A stretch of DNA of 64,000 nucleotides, taken from NCBI GenBank assembly GCA_963818925.1, contig CAWFTN010000001.1, forward strand, positions 1,674,001 to 1,738,000. The letters are read 5' to 3'. The stretch is from JAMXLG01 sp963818925. Lineage in GTDB: Bacteria; Vulcanimicrobiota; Vulcanimicrobiia; Vulcanimicrobiales; Vulcanimicrobiaceae. This document shows positions 33,552 through 41,750 of this stretch, piece after piece (within the stretch, counting starts at the first letter, position 1; each line of letters starts with the position of its first letter). The notes under the pieces are model-generated. The model did not search any database, was not told the DNA's origin, and saw nothing but the letters and a program-made list of their open reading frames with translations. A program made the position numbers and the translations under genes.

Positions 33552-33925
33552 TTGACCGGCAGAGTGCGTTCAGCGCGGCCCTGAACGAACATCTCGCGGC
33601 GATTTCGTCACGCGATATCGACCGGTTTGCGCATACGCTGCATCATGACGTGCGCCTGATTGGGCCAACCGGATCGGTCATCCACGGGTATAACGACGCA
33701 GTTGCCGCGCACCGAGGATGGTTCATCGAAGGCGGTTGGGTCTTCGAACCGTCGATTCTGTGGACCGAGGAACGCGACGATTCCGCGTGGGCGCTTACCT
33801 CGATTCGATACTCGACCGCACAGGGCTTGACCCGATTTCTTCTATTCCTGCTCTTCGTAAATGACGGTGACGAGTGGAAGCTCATCTACGATCAAAACAC
33901 ACCATTCACCAATCCGAATCCATAG
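33548..33925 (+). CDS. NTF2-like (SnoaL/YybH type) protein
   Basis: The product has 125 residues from ATG 33548 (ATGA overlap with the SDR stop; AGGAGA upstream). It shows the cone-shaped NTF2 pattern: helix HLAAISSRDIDRFAHTLHHD, VRLIGPTGSVIHGYNDAVAA, and C-terminal FLLFLLFVNDGDEWKLIYDQ. Such proteins bind small molecules or act as isomerases or cyclases. Pairing with the SDR suggests a shared small-molecule pathway, otherwise unknown. Confidence 0.78.
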   Translation: MIDRQSAFSAALNEHLAAISSRDIDRFAHTLHHDVRLIGPTGSVIHGYNDAVAAHRGWFIEGGWVFEPSILWTEERDDSAWALTSIRYSTAQGLTRFLLFLLFVNDGDEWKLIYDQNTPFTNPNP

Positions 33926-34029
33926 TTGACCGGCTTGAGCCGGGTTGGTTAAAGGTCGAACTCTTGCCTTCATCCAACGCGGCGTCCGACGGCCAAGTCC
34001 ACGCCGAACGTCTGACTACGGCATAGCGT

Positions 34030-35271
34030 TTGAAAGAAGAAACACCCTATCAAGTTCTAAACGATCCCGAGGCGTTCAAAGCGTCGAGGGAAACCCTCGT
34101 CTCGGGAATTGTCAGTGCCGCGGCGGACGTCGATCCGACGACCGTCGCGACACTTTCTATTGCCGGTGCGTCGATCGTTTATGGGCTCGAGTGGCTCGTC
34201 ATTCTGATCGTGCCGATGTTCACGGTCGTTCAAATGATCGGCACGCAGGTCGCGACGGTGAGCCGCGAAGGCTTGCAGTCTGCGGTGCGACGCCGATACG
34301 GCTTGTGGATCGCGACGCTATCGCTCATCTGCATCTTAGGCGTCAACATCATTACGTATGCCGCAGATCTCGAGGCCGGCGCAGCTGCGCTCAATTTGCT
34401 GACGCCGATCCCGTTCGGTTGGCTTCTCATCCCGATCTCGGTCGCCGTGCTGCTCTTGCTGGTGTTTGGTTCGATGGAGCACGTCCGGCGCGTGCTCATC
34501 ATTCTGCCGCTAGCCTTTCTCGCCTACGTCGCGACGACGTTCATCGTCCACCCGAATTGGCATGACGTGGCGCAAGGGCTAATACCGCGGCTGCGCCCCG
34601 ACAACACCTACATATCGACGATCATCGCACTTATCGGGACGTCGCTCACGACGTACTCCTACTATTGGCAAACGGTAGAGATCGCAGCCGAAGGACCGCC
34701 GAAGCGAGCAGTGTGGGCCTTGCAACTTGCATCCATTCCCGGAACGTTGATCAGCGGCTCGGTGTTATGGTTCATCCTCATCGGTACCGCCTCTACGCTC
34801 GGCGTCCATCACAAAGCCGTGCAGACCGCGCAAGACGCAGCCCAATCGTTGGCACCGATTGCCGGCAAATGGGCCGCGGATGTCTTCGGCATCGGCCTCT
34901 TCGGATCGGCGATGCTCGCGCTGCCGGTGCTTGCAGCCGGGACGGCAAGCGCGGTTAGTTCGACGTTCCGCTGGGGCGGCTCGCTCGATAAGCATCCTCG
35001 TGAAGCACGTCGCTACTATGCAACGCTCTTTATCGGCGTCGCGACGGCGACGGCACTTGCGTTATTGCATATTCCGCCGATCAAACTGCTCTTCTGGGCA
35101 TCCATCGGCGGTGGCTTCGGAACGCCGGTTACACTCGGCCTCTTAGTGATGCTGAGCCGTTCGAAGCGAACGATGTCGGGCAACATTGCGCCGGCGTGGC
35201 TCGCGACGGCGGGGTGGATTGTTACGGGCGTTATTACGATCGCGTCGGTTGCATTTATCCGCTGGCACTGA
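34030..35271 (+). CDS. Nramp-related transporter lacking canonical metal-binding motifs
   Basis: The product has 413 residues with about eleven membrane helices. The TTG start at 34030 is the only initiator before helix 1; the next ATG is after residue 60. The fold pattern is Nramp (GIVSAAADVDPTTVATLSIA for helix 1, GIGLFGSAMLALPVLAAGTA later). The canonical helix-1 DPGN reads DPTT, and the helix-6 MPH region reads TSLTTYSYYWQ. Classical Mn/Fe specificity is therefore unlikely. Mg2+-type or unknown substrates (NRMT-like) are possible. The 3' end overlaps the Crp/Fnr gene by 17 bp. Confidence 0.85.
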   Translation: MKEETPYQVLNDPEAFKASRETLVSGIVSAAADVDPTTVATLSIAGASIVYGLEWLVILIVPMFTVVQMIGTQVATVSREGLQSAVRRRYGLWIATLSLICILGVNIITYAADLEAGAAALNLLTPIPFGWLLIPISVAVLLLLVFGSMEHVRRVLIILPLAFLAYVATTFIVHPNWHDVAQGLIPRLRPDNTYISTIIALIGTSLTTYSYYWQTVEIAAEGPPKRAVWALQLASIPGTLISGSVLWFILIGTASTLGVHHKAVQTAQDAAQSLAPIAGKWAADVFGIGLFGSAMLALPVLAAGTASAVSSTFRWGGSLDKHPREARRYYATLFIGVATATALALLHIPPIKLLFWASIGGGFGTPVTLGLLVMLSRSKRTMSGNIAPAWLATAGWIVTGVITIASVAFIRWH

Positions 35272-35992
35272 GTTCGGAAACGGCGTCACAACTCAACGCA
35301 TCTTCGACCGCGTTTCGAATCGCCGTATAGCACGGACACGTTTCGCGCTCCAAGCGCTCCCGATCGAGAATCTGCACGAGACCATGATGGACGCGTACGA
35401 TGCCGCGGCGTTGCAGATCCGAGAAGGCGAGCGAAACTGAGGGCCGCCGAATCGCCGCGACGTCGGCAATCTGCTGATGCGTTAGCGACGCTTCCGGCTT
35501 CCCGGTCTCATCCATGATAAAGAGCAGCCAGCGCGCAAGACGGCGGTCGACGTTGTGTTCGGAGTTGCAGGCGAGACGGTATGCGCAGACGGCAAACGAC
35601 GCGTATGCGAAGCGCGTGAGGACGCGGCGGATCGGCGAATCAACGGCGCGGGAGAGCGATTCAAGTGCGGCGCGCGATACGCGCCACGCGCTCCCGGGTG
35701 AAAGTACCGCGACATGCCCGTGTGTCGACGGCAACTCGAGCAAACTGTCGAGCGCCATCGCGCCGCGCCGGCCCGTCGTCAAGAGCGGCGTCGGCCGTTC
35801 CGCTCCGGTCGTCGTCGTCCAACTCCACAAGAGCGCGTCGATCGGAAAGTAGATGAACTCGCACGCCTCACCCGGCAATGCGAGAACTTGCCCGCGGTGG
35901 AGGAAGATACGACGCAGGTGCGCAGACAAGCGCGCAACCTCTTCGCGCGGCAGCGCGTCCAACAGGTGGTTGCCGAACATGGCATGCTGCAT
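35255..35992 (-). CDS. Crp/Fnr-family transcriptional regulator
   Basis: The product has 245 residues from ATG 35992; ATG 35980 is also possible. The N-terminal cyclic-nucleotide-binding-like domain (residues 15-130) has LSAHLRRIFLHRGQVLALPG and CEFIYFPIDALLWSW. The winged helix near the C-terminus reads ASLTHQQIADVAAIRRPSVS with LAFSDLQRRGIVRVHHG. No Fnr-type N-terminal cysteine cluster is visible; two cysteines occur near the C-terminal ETCPCY. It resembles the Crp-like regulators common in Bradyrhizobium and Acidobacteria. The target is unknown. Confidence 0.88.
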   Translation of the reverse strand: MQHAMFGNHLLDALPREEVARLSAHLRRIFLHRGQVLALPGEACEFIYFPIDALLWSWTTTTGAERPTPLLTTGRRGAMALDSLLELPSTHGHVAVLSPGSAWRVSRAALESLSRAVDSPIRRVLTRFAYASFAVCAYRLACNSEHNVDRRLARWLLFIMDETGKPEASLTHQQIADVAAIRRPSVSLAFSDLQRRGIVRVHHGLVQILDRERLERETCPCYTAIRNAVEDALSCDAVSELSASG

Positions 35993-36127
35993 CGCGGGCG
36001 TCCCAATGACGCCGCGCGATCCACGCTGGACCTCGTACAAGTTTGTCCCTCCGGGAAGCTTGCGACGTTCGTTCCCGCGGGAAGTCGAAAACAAACACTC
36101 TGGTCCGTACAGAAACGACAATGCACT

Positions 36128-36613
36128 ATGGATTACCAACTGCTCGAAGCGCAGCTTCGCGGGTTAATCTCGGAAGAGCCTGACGAGCTGGCGAACATGG
36201 CAAATTTTGCGTCGTTCGTATACCACGAACTGCCCCGGCTTAATTGGGCCGGCTTCTATTTTGTAGATCGGACCGGCGATCTCGTGCTTGGTCCGTTCAA
36301 CGGCCGCCCGGCATGCACGCGCCTTCCCGCTGGGCGCGGCATCTGCGGTGCTGCGTTCGAGCAGAACCAAACGACCGTCGTCGACGACGTGAACGGTTTT
36401 CGCGATCACATCGTTTGCGACAGCGCGTCGGCGTCCGAGATCGTCGTGCCGCTACGCGACGAGAACGGCGAGGTCTACGGCGTCTTTGATATCGATAGCC
36501 CGCACCTCGCGCGGTTCTCTTCGAGCGATGCGGAGGGGATCGAACAGCTCGTCAGCGCGCTGATTGAACGGGTTCAGTCTCGTCCAGCATTCCTCGGACA
36601 TCTCGTCCGATGA
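36128..36613 (+). CDS. msrC: Free methionine-(R)-sulfoxide reductase (GAF domain)
   Basis: The product has 161 residues from ATG 36128; a long upstream open frame is antisense to the Crp gene. It is a single GAF domain with LNWAGFYFVDRTGDLVLGPF, GRPACTRLPAGRGICGAAF and GFRDHIVCDSASASEIVVPL. The three active-site cysteines (in PACT, GICG and IVCD) are all present. It reduces free methionine R-sulfoxide in the cytoplasm. MsrB lies 1 kb away, suggesting an oxidative-damage repair neighbourhood. Confidence 0.95.
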   Translation: MDYQLLEAQLRGLISEEPDELANMANFASFVYHELPRLNWAGFYFVDRTGDLVLGPFNGRPACTRLPAGRGICGAAFEQNQTTVVDDVNGFRDHIVCDSASASEIVVPLRDENGEVYGVFDIDSPHLARFSSSDAEGIEQLVSALIERVQSRPAFLGHLVR

Positions 36614-36872
36614 GGGCATCGACGAACTCCCAGCTCGTCAATACGTCGAACCACTTCCCCCAGGCAACTTTGATCGACACCATGTCATAACGGTCGCAGA
36701 GCGCGTCGATCAGCGCACCGCTCGGAGCGAATGCGGGCTGCTCGCGGCGCCAGAGCCAATTTCCCCAGTACTCGTCCGCTTGATGGGAGGCATCCTGAAG
36801 GACCGCTAGCTCAAATGCCATTTCATCACGCCGCGAAATGTCAGGTGCGGGCGTGCGATCGAAAGCGGTCAT
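36552..36872 (-). CDS. Conserved-looking hypothetical protein
   Basis: The product has 106 residues from ATG 36872, with AAAGGAG about 9 nt upstream. It is Trp-rich (ADEYWGNWLWRREQPAFAPS, KVAWGKWFDVLTSWEFVDAL) and probably helical. There is no signal peptide and no recognised domain. Its last 62 bp overlap the end of msrC tail to tail. The good ribosome site and non-random composition support a real gene. Confidence 0.55.
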   Translation of the reverse strand: MTAFDRTPAPDISRRDEMAFELAVLQDASHQADEYWGNWLWRREQPAFAPSGALIDALCDRYDMVSIKVAWGKWFDVLTSWEFVDALIGRDVRGMLDETEPVQSAR

Positions 36873-36984
36873 GTGCAACAACTCCTTTTCCTGCGACCAT
36901 TGTAGCAAGCGGCGGCCGAAGGCAGCAGAGTTGGTTAGCAGGACGACAATCGCTTTTGCACCCTGCGCTGGGTAGAACGTCGCA

Positions 36985-37635
36985 ATGGGAAACGAGCAAC
37001 ACAGTCTGGCGACCTATGTGAGCGATATGTTGGCCGTCGAACGCCACATTCGCATTCCATTCGACACACAGCGCGCCGACAAAGACGTCATGGAATACTC
37101 GGATGCCGCGGACGTCATCAATCGGCTGGTCGCCCTCTGCGACATGCACGTCGACGCCCTCGTGGCGCAGCTCGAGCGGCTCGGCGGACATGAGGCATCC
37201 CCGATCAAAAGCGCGGTGACGCAGGTCGAAGGCGCCGTTGCCGGCGCGATCGACAAAGTCCGCAAAACGAAGGTCTCGAAATCGCTACGAGATGATTACA
37301 CCGCGCTCGCGCTCTGCACGATCAGCTACTCGGAATTGATGACTACGGCGAATGCAATGGACGACGCCGAAGTGGCAGACGTTGCCAAGCGCCACCTCGC
37401 CGATTACGCGAACGCGATCATGAAGATCGGCGAATATATCCCGGGCATTACCATCCGTGAACTACAGGCGAACGGACTCGATGTCGATTCCGCAAGCGTC
37501 GACCGAAGTCGTCACAGCATCTCGGAATGCTGGCAACAGACGTCGCGCGCTTTCCACGAAACGCCGACGACCACCGGCACGATCGAGTCGCGCCCGCAAA
37601 GCGAAGGCGACGTCACCGATATCAGCGTTCCTTAA
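36985..37635 (+). CDS. Ferritin-like (DUF892-type) helical protein
   Basis: The product has 216 residues. The opening QHSLATYVSDMLAVERHIRI and helices at NRLVALCDMHVDALVAQLER and DDYTALALCTISYSELMTTA form a four-helix bundle like DUF892/ferritin-like stress proteins. The expected metal ligands (Glu/His pairs such as AVERHI and CDMHVD) are only partly recognisable. The tail is Ser/Thr-rich. Position between MsrC and MsrB suggests a role in oxidative stress. It overlaps msrB by 14 bp, tail to tail. Confidence 0.65.
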   Translation: MGNEQHSLATYVSDMLAVERHIRIPFDTQRADKDVMEYSDAADVINRLVALCDMHVDALVAQLERLGGHEASPIKSAVTQVEGAVAGAIDKVRKTKVSKSLRDDYTALALCTISYSELMTTANAMDDAEVADVAKRHLADYANAIMKIGEYIPGITIRELQANGLDVDSASVDRSRHSISECWQQTSRAFHETPTTTGTIESRPQSEGDVTDISVP

Positions 37636-38023
37636 AGCCCAACGAGAGCGAGTTGATGCAGTACCGGGTCCCGCGCGGGCCCGGTCCGTCATCGAACACG
37701 TGACCCAGGTGTGAATCGCAACGCGCGCAGCGAACCTCGGTGCGAATCATCCCGTGGCTGGAATCTTCCAAGAGCCGCACGTTCTTCTGTTGCTCCGGGT
37801 GCGTAAACGATGGCCAGCCGCAATGCGAGTCGAATTTGGCGTCTGAAGCGAACAACTCGTTTCCGCACGCTCCGCACACATACGTCCCGTCATCGCGGAC
37901 GTCGAGCAGCGACCCCGTGAAGGGCCGTTCCGTCGCGGCCTGCCGCAAAATGGCGTATCGCTCCGGGCCGAGCTCGTCCAGCCACTCTTGTTCCGTCTTT
38001 TTTACCGAAGTCTGTTCGTCCAT
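37622..38023 (-). CDS. msrB: Peptide-methionine (R)-S-oxide reductase MsrB
   Basis: The product has 133 residues. Zinc is held by CGAC and CARC. FDSHCGWPSFTHPEQ, RTEVRCARCDSHLGHVFDDG and the catalytic cysteine in GTRYCINSLSL are standard MsrB. It reduces methionine R-sulfoxide in proteins. It lacks a signal peptide and so acts in the cytoplasm. Confidence 0.97.
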   Translation of the reverse strand: MDEQTSVKKTEQEWLDELGPERYAILRQAATERPFTGSLLDVRDDGTYVCGACGNELFASDAKFDSHCGWPSFTHPEQQKNVRLLEDSSHGMIRTEVRCARCDSHLGHVFDDGPGPRGTRYCINSLSLGFKER

Positions 38024-38128
38024 ACGCCTATGGAACGCGCGAGCAGCGCCGGCGGATGCGCCGCGGTGTAGCCGATCGCGTGAGGACCGCCTTCTTAGTC
38101 AGGCGAAAGCACGACGGAGGGCTAAGCG

Positions 38129-38980
38129 ATGCGTCTGATAACCCGCGCCGACCTAGACGGACTCGCGTGCGCAATTTTGCTCCAGCAAGTCGAAGCGATC
38201 GAAGAGATCGATTTCGCGCATCCGAAAGATGTGCGGGACGGCAACGTCGCCGTCAGCCCAAACGATGTCATCGCGAATCTGCCATATGACGATCGCGCCG
38301 CGCTGTGGTTCGATCACGACGTCAGTCAAGCGGACGCCCCCGCGAGTGCCGCGCGCGCGATCGCCGGCCACTTCAAGTCGGATCGATTCACGCGATTCGC
38401 GGAGTTACTCGAGGCAACCGATAAACTCGATGCCGCGCGCCTTTCACGCGAGGATATCGTCGATCCGCAGGGGTGGATTCTCGTTGCCTATACTTTAGAT
38501 CGTCGCAGCGGACTCGGTCCGTTCAGAGAGTACTTCCGTCACTTGATGATACTCGCACGCGAGAAAACCGTCGAGCACATTCTCGACGATGCGGAAGTTC
38601 GCTCGCGCGTCGAGCGCCTCAAACGCGAAGAAGCGGCGTTTCGCGAACATCTTCTCGCGTCATCGCGACAAGACGGCAACGTCGTCATCAACGACGTGCG
38701 CGGCATGCGCGAACTGCCGAGCGGAAACCGCTTTTTGATTTACGATCTTTTCCCCGACGCGAACGTGTCGATCCGTGTCGCGGACGGACGTCGCAACGAG
38801 TTCATCACAATTCACGTCGGACGCAATATTCTCAAGCGCGATTGTAAGACGAGCGTCGGCGATCTACTCGCGGGATACGGTGGGGGCGGTCACCAAGGCG
38901 CGGGCTCGTGCCGAATAGAGCCCGCGAATGCCGATCGGATTCTCGCGGAGATCGTAGAAGCGTTGCACCGTAACGGCTAG
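38129..38980 (+). CDS. DHH-superfamily (exopolyphosphatase-like) protein
   Basis: The product has 283 residues. The DHH part has LITRADLDGLACAILL and the metal site LWFDHDVS, a DHD variant of DHH. The C-terminal DHHA1 domain has the GYGGGGHQGAGSCRI loop that binds the phosphate end of substrates. The protein is shorter than RecJ or full NrnA. It may be a phosphoesterase acting on nano-RNA, pAp or polyphosphate. It stands alone with clear gaps on both sides. Confidence 0.8.
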   Translation: MRLITRADLDGLACAILLQQVEAIEEIDFAHPKDVRDGNVAVSPNDVIANLPYDDRAALWFDHDVSQADAPASAARAIAGHFKSDRFTRFAELLEATDKLDAARLSREDIVDPQGWILVAYTLDRRSGLGPFREYFRHLMILAREKTVEHILDDAEVRSRVERLKREEAAFREHLLASSRQDGNVVINDVRGMRELPSGNRFLIYDLFPDANVSIRVADGRRNEFITIHVGRNILKRDCKTSVGDLLAGYGGGGHQGAGSCRIEPANADRILAEIVEALHRNG

Positions 38981-39059
38981 CTGGCAGGCGCCGTCTCGCA
39001 CGTTTAGGGGAGCCGATTTCGGATACATCATCGTGTGAGAAGTCACATGAGGAGACAGG

Positions 39060-39350
39060 ATGATAGGCTCACGTAAACTTGCCGCGTCGGTGCTGTTCGC
39101 GATGCTCGCGATCGCCGTGCCGATGCAAGCCTCGGCGCAAGCGATGAACACCGCCTCACCGGGGGACACGTCGACGCCCGCAACGAGCGTTACCGGCTCG
39201 CCGGCGGCAGCAACGAACGGCACGACGGGAACGACGACGACCACTTCAGCTGCGAGCAACGCCACCGGAAACTGGGGATGGCTCGGATTGCTGGGACTCA
39301 TTGGATTGTTCGGTCTGCGCGGCGGCAGCCGAACGACGACGATTCGCTAA
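39060..39350 (+). CDS. WGxxGxxG-motif small membrane-anchored protein
   Basis: The product has 96 residues. The signal peptide is LFAMLAIAVPMQASAQA. A Thr/Ala/Ser-rich low-complexity stretch follows (GTTGTTTTTSAASN). The C-terminus is NWGWLGLLGLIGLFGLRGGS, the WGxxGxxG glycine-zipper-like helix with a basic tail. This resembles C-terminal sorting tripartite anchors. GAGGAGA is 6 nt before the ATG. Function is unknown; it is probably surface-displayed or membrane-retained. A terminator follows immediately. Confidence 0.75.
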   Translation: MIGSRKLAASVLFAMLAIAVPMQASAQAMNTASPGDTSTPATSVTGSPAAATNGTTGTTTTTSAASNATGNWGWLGLLGLIGLFGLRGGSRTTTIR

Positions 39351-39370
39351 GCGCGTAACAATACAAACGC

Positions 39371-39405
39371 AAAGCGGCCTCACATTATCTGGAGGCCGCT
39401 TTTTT
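39371..39405. terminator. Bidirectional terminator
   Basis: AAAGCGGCCTC and GAGGCCGCTTT pair around a 10-nt loop with six T residues on the plus strand. It serves the WGxxGxxG gene and possibly the convergent lipoprotein gene. Confidence 0.88.
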
Positions 39406-39420
39406 ATTGTGCAGCTCGAC

Positions 39421-40266
39421 TTAGAAAAAGAACCCGACGTTCGGCAACGATGCTGGATAATTGGGACCGACTTCAATCCAGATGACTTCATGAGAATAGA
39501 GCGGGATGTTCGTCGGATCCTGACCGTAAAACGTGTACGTATCCGCTTTCACCAAGTATTGCCCAATGGGATTGTACTTTTGGCCCGACGTGAATACGCG
39601 CACGGGACCTCGGAAGGGACCAAAATGTGTTGCGTCGGCGGTTACTCCCCAGATATCGAGATACGTCTTCAAATTGAAGATCGCTGCCGAGAGCGGGAGA
39701 CCGGTGGGATTCGGATCCTCAATGTGGATGATACCGCTCGAGTCGTGCGTGTGCGTGTAATAGAAGCACTGCGCGGCGCTCACAAATCCGTTCACCGGTG
39801 GTTGCGAATTGAACATTCCGGTCGCGTAGGGCTGCGCAACGTACGTGCCATTGTCATAGACCCCGATGAACGCATGAACGTGGTAGTTGTCCGGCATTGT
39901 CGCGATGCATGGCACGCCGTCGACCGTTTGGCCTTGACCGCCTGACGGCATGTTGCCGAACGGCGGCGAGTATGCACCCGGTTTTCCATTTGTAATACCG
40001 TCATTTGCACGAAGCGTTTGACTTGACGGCCCCGGTGGTCCGGGAGTAGGGGTCGTTGGTGGCGGCGAGCTGGTCGGTGCCGACGTCGGTCCGCTTGTCG
40101 GCCCTGATGTCGGCGGCGACGATGGTCCCGATGTCGGTAAGGTGCCGGTTCCACCGCCACCTCCTCCGCCTCCACACGCGCTAAGGCCCAATGCTGCGAG
40201 AGCAATAGCAGCAGCACCGAGGCAATGGGCAACCTTTGTCTGCATTACCATTTGCATGCTAATCAA
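39421..40266 (-). CDS. Secreted lipoprotein of unknown function
   Basis: The product is up to 281 residues; several ATGs at 40266-40240 could start it. The signal AAAIALAALGLSAC has a lipobox LSAC, followed by eight glycines and a Pro/Thr/Ser-rich linker (GPTSGPTSAPTSSPPPTTP type) of about 50 residues. The globular rest contains DNYHVHAFIGVYDNGTYVAQ and YYTHTHDSSGIIHIEDPNPT, with several His residues that may bind metal. The same lipobox-glycine-PT-linker layout appears in the GHL15-like lipoprotein at 5821. No known family was recognised. Confidence 0.72.
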   Translation of the reverse strand: MISMQMVMQTKVAHCLGAAAIALAALGLSACGGGGGGGGTGTLPTSGPSSPPTSGPTSGPTSAPTSSPPPTTPTPGPPGPSSQTLRANDGITNGKPGAYSPPFGNMPSGGQGQTVDGVPCIATMPDNYHVHAFIGVYDNGTYVAQPYATGMFNSQPPVNGFVSAAQCFYYTHTHDSSGIIHIEDPNPTGLPLSAAIFNLKTYLDIWGVTADATHFGPFRGPVRVFTSGQKYNPIGQYLVKADTYTFYGQDPTNIPLYSHEVIWIEVGPNYPASLPNVGFFF

Positions 40267-40358
40267 TACATTTAGTTAAGGAAGGGCGACGTGGAGGAGT
40301 AGCGTTAGTCCATAGGGGACGGCGCAACGCCCGCACGCTCGAAAGCGTTCATGAATAT

Positions 40359-40784
40359 GTGAACAAATTTTTCCCATTTTTCCAACGCATCGTCGCGTCG
40401 TTAACACTCGCCGTCGCCATGCCGGCACTCGTGCTGGCGCCTGCTCCTGCATCTGCAGCATCGACGTACACGGGACGCACGATCGTTTACTCGACTAGCC
40501 TGCAACCGATCAATAATGGTATAGCGTATCCGTTAACCGGCAGTCTCCAAATTCACACATCGCAAGACGGTATCGTGAGCGGTTTCTATCGCACGGACGA
40601 CAACACGTCGCAGTTCATCCCCGTGAGCGGTGGCATCAAGGGTTCGAACGTGTTCTTGCTGATCGGTGCAACGCACCCGACTCGCGTGACCGGCACGTAT
40701 GAAAACGGAACGATCACCGGCACCGCGGTAACTTCCGCAAACGGCGTCTACAAATTCGCAGCAACCAACGCCACGATTCAATAG
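40359..40784 (+). CDS. Small secreted protein of unknown function
   Basis: The product has 141 residues from a GTG start. The signal peptide is FQRIVASLTLAVAMPALVLA ending near APASAAS. The mature part is beta-rich with GSLQIHTSQDGIVSGFYRTD and GTYENGTITGTAVTSANGVY, a repeated strand-turn pattern that could form a small barrel or sandwich. No cysteines were seen. It ends before a strong bidirectional terminator. Confidence 0.65.
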   Translation: MNKFFPFFQRIVASLTLAVAMPALVLAPAPASAASTYTGRTIVYSTSLQPINNGIAYPLTGSLQIHTSQDGIVSGFYRTDDNTSQFIPVSGGIKGSNVFLLIGATHPTRVTGTYENGTITGTAVTSANGVYKFAATNATIQ

Positions 40785-40813
40785 ACGACACTTTGATAAT
40801 TTCGAATAGTCAA

Positions 40814-40848
40814 AGAAAGAACCCGGCGAAAATCGCCGGGTTCTTTCT
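40814..40848. terminator. Bidirectional terminator
   Basis: AAGAACCCGGCG and CGCCGGGTTCTT pair around AAAAT, flanked by A-rich and T-rich runs on the two sides. It can end both the secreted-protein gene and the minus-strand tRNA transcript. Confidence 0.88.
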
Positions 40849-40851
40849 ACA

Positions 40852-40926
40852 TGGAGCCGTCGACGAGGATTGAACTCGTGGCCTCGCCCTTACCAAGGGC
40901 GTGCTCTACCACTGAGCTACGACGGC
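40852..40926 (-). tRNA. trnT: tRNA-Thr (anticodon GGU)
   Basis: A 75-nt tRNA: acceptor GCCGTCG/CGACGGC, anticodon stem CGCCC/GGGCG with loop TTGGTAA (GGU), T arm ACGAG-TTCAATC-CTCGT, discriminator T and encoded CCA. Confidence 0.97.
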
Positions 40927-41416
40927 AAAAGGCCCCCCAACGATACTCCACTTGCGGGCTTTGCACCTACTAAATCTGCGGCTGTACCGCTGATTCGGTG
41001 CGGCTCAGCCCAACGAATCTTTTTCCGCTGGGCGTTCTCACATGGTTCAATCCGAAGACGACCCGCCGAACCTACCTCTCGAATGGGCACGAGGTAACAC
41101 TCGCGGTTGTCCGGACAATACACGCCGAAATAGTCAATCTGCCCGGCATAGCGCTGCATCTTCATCCCTTCGCGCGTTTCGTGAACGCTATAACATTTGA
41201 AAACGACTGTGCCCGATCGAATCCGCCCAGTCTTCGCCTGTAGGCGATGAAACGCTCCCGATCGGTCCTCTGCTAGAAGATCGTAGCGATGGTTCTCCCC
41301 GAACGGAAAAAGACTCGGTATCCTACTTCCACCAGCGCTGCAGCAACTTTGATTTCCGAAATATCGCCGATGAGTTTGGTGTTGCGTAAAAACGAAATAC
41401 GACCGTACATATACAT
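40917..41416 (-). pseudogene. PD-(D/E)XK endonuclease-like gene (group I intron-associated type), frameshifted
   Basis: Two reading frames together make one domain. Frame one (from ATG 41416 or 41410) gives LRNTKLIGDISEIKVAAALV and EVGYRVFF, then stops. Frame two, from the T-run onward, gives PFGENHRYDLLAEDRSGAFH, RLQAKTGRIRSGTVVFKCYS and GQIDYFGVYCPDNRECYLVP. The order E..D-L..Q-x-K matches the PDDEXK_5 family. One T appears missing in the run of five at 41307-41311. The second frame runs 10 bp into tRNA-Thr. It could be a pseudogene, a sequencing error or a product of programmed slippage on the T run. It lies between tRNA-Gly and tRNA-Thr. Confidence 0.75.
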
Positions 41417-41455
41417 ACGGCGCACACGCGGCTGCCACCAGGGTGGCAGTGATGT

Positions 41456-41529
41456 TGGAGCGGGCGGCGAGAATCGAACTCGCGCTATCTGCTTGGAAGG
41501 CAGAGGCACTACCACTATGCAACGCCCGC
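41456..41529 (-). tRNA. trnG: tRNA-Gly (anticodon UCC)
   Basis: A 74-nt tRNA: acceptor GCGGGCG/CGCCCGC, anticodon stem TCTGC/GCAGA with loop CTTCCAA (UCC), T arm GCGAG-TTCGATT-CTCGC, discriminator T and encoded CCA. Confidence 0.97.
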
Positions 41530-41552
41530 GTCAAAGCGTCGGGGAACGAAAT

Positions 41553-41637
41553 TGGGCAGGGCTGGATTCGAACCAGCGTAGCGCTTTCGCGCGCCGAATT
41601 TACAGTCCGGTGCCTTTAACCACTCGACCACCTACCC
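41553..41637 (-). tRNA. trnY: tRNA-Tyr (anticodon GUA)
   Basis: An 85-nt class II tRNA: acceptor GGGTAGG/CCTGCCC (one G-T pair), anticodon stem CCGGA/TTCGG with loop CTGTAAA (GUA), a long variable arm (GCGCG-AAAG-CGC) and T arm GCTGG-TTCGAAT-CCAGC. CCA is not encoded, unlike the other tRNAs here. Confidence 0.95.
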
Positions 41638-41750
41638 ATGGTGTTCCCGGACGGCTAACCTCGGTACGATACCAGAGGCTTCGAGTCCTCGCAAGCCGAC
41701 AAAGTCTTACACGGGCGGCGGCTCGACCGGCCGCCGCCCGCGGTGCGCTT

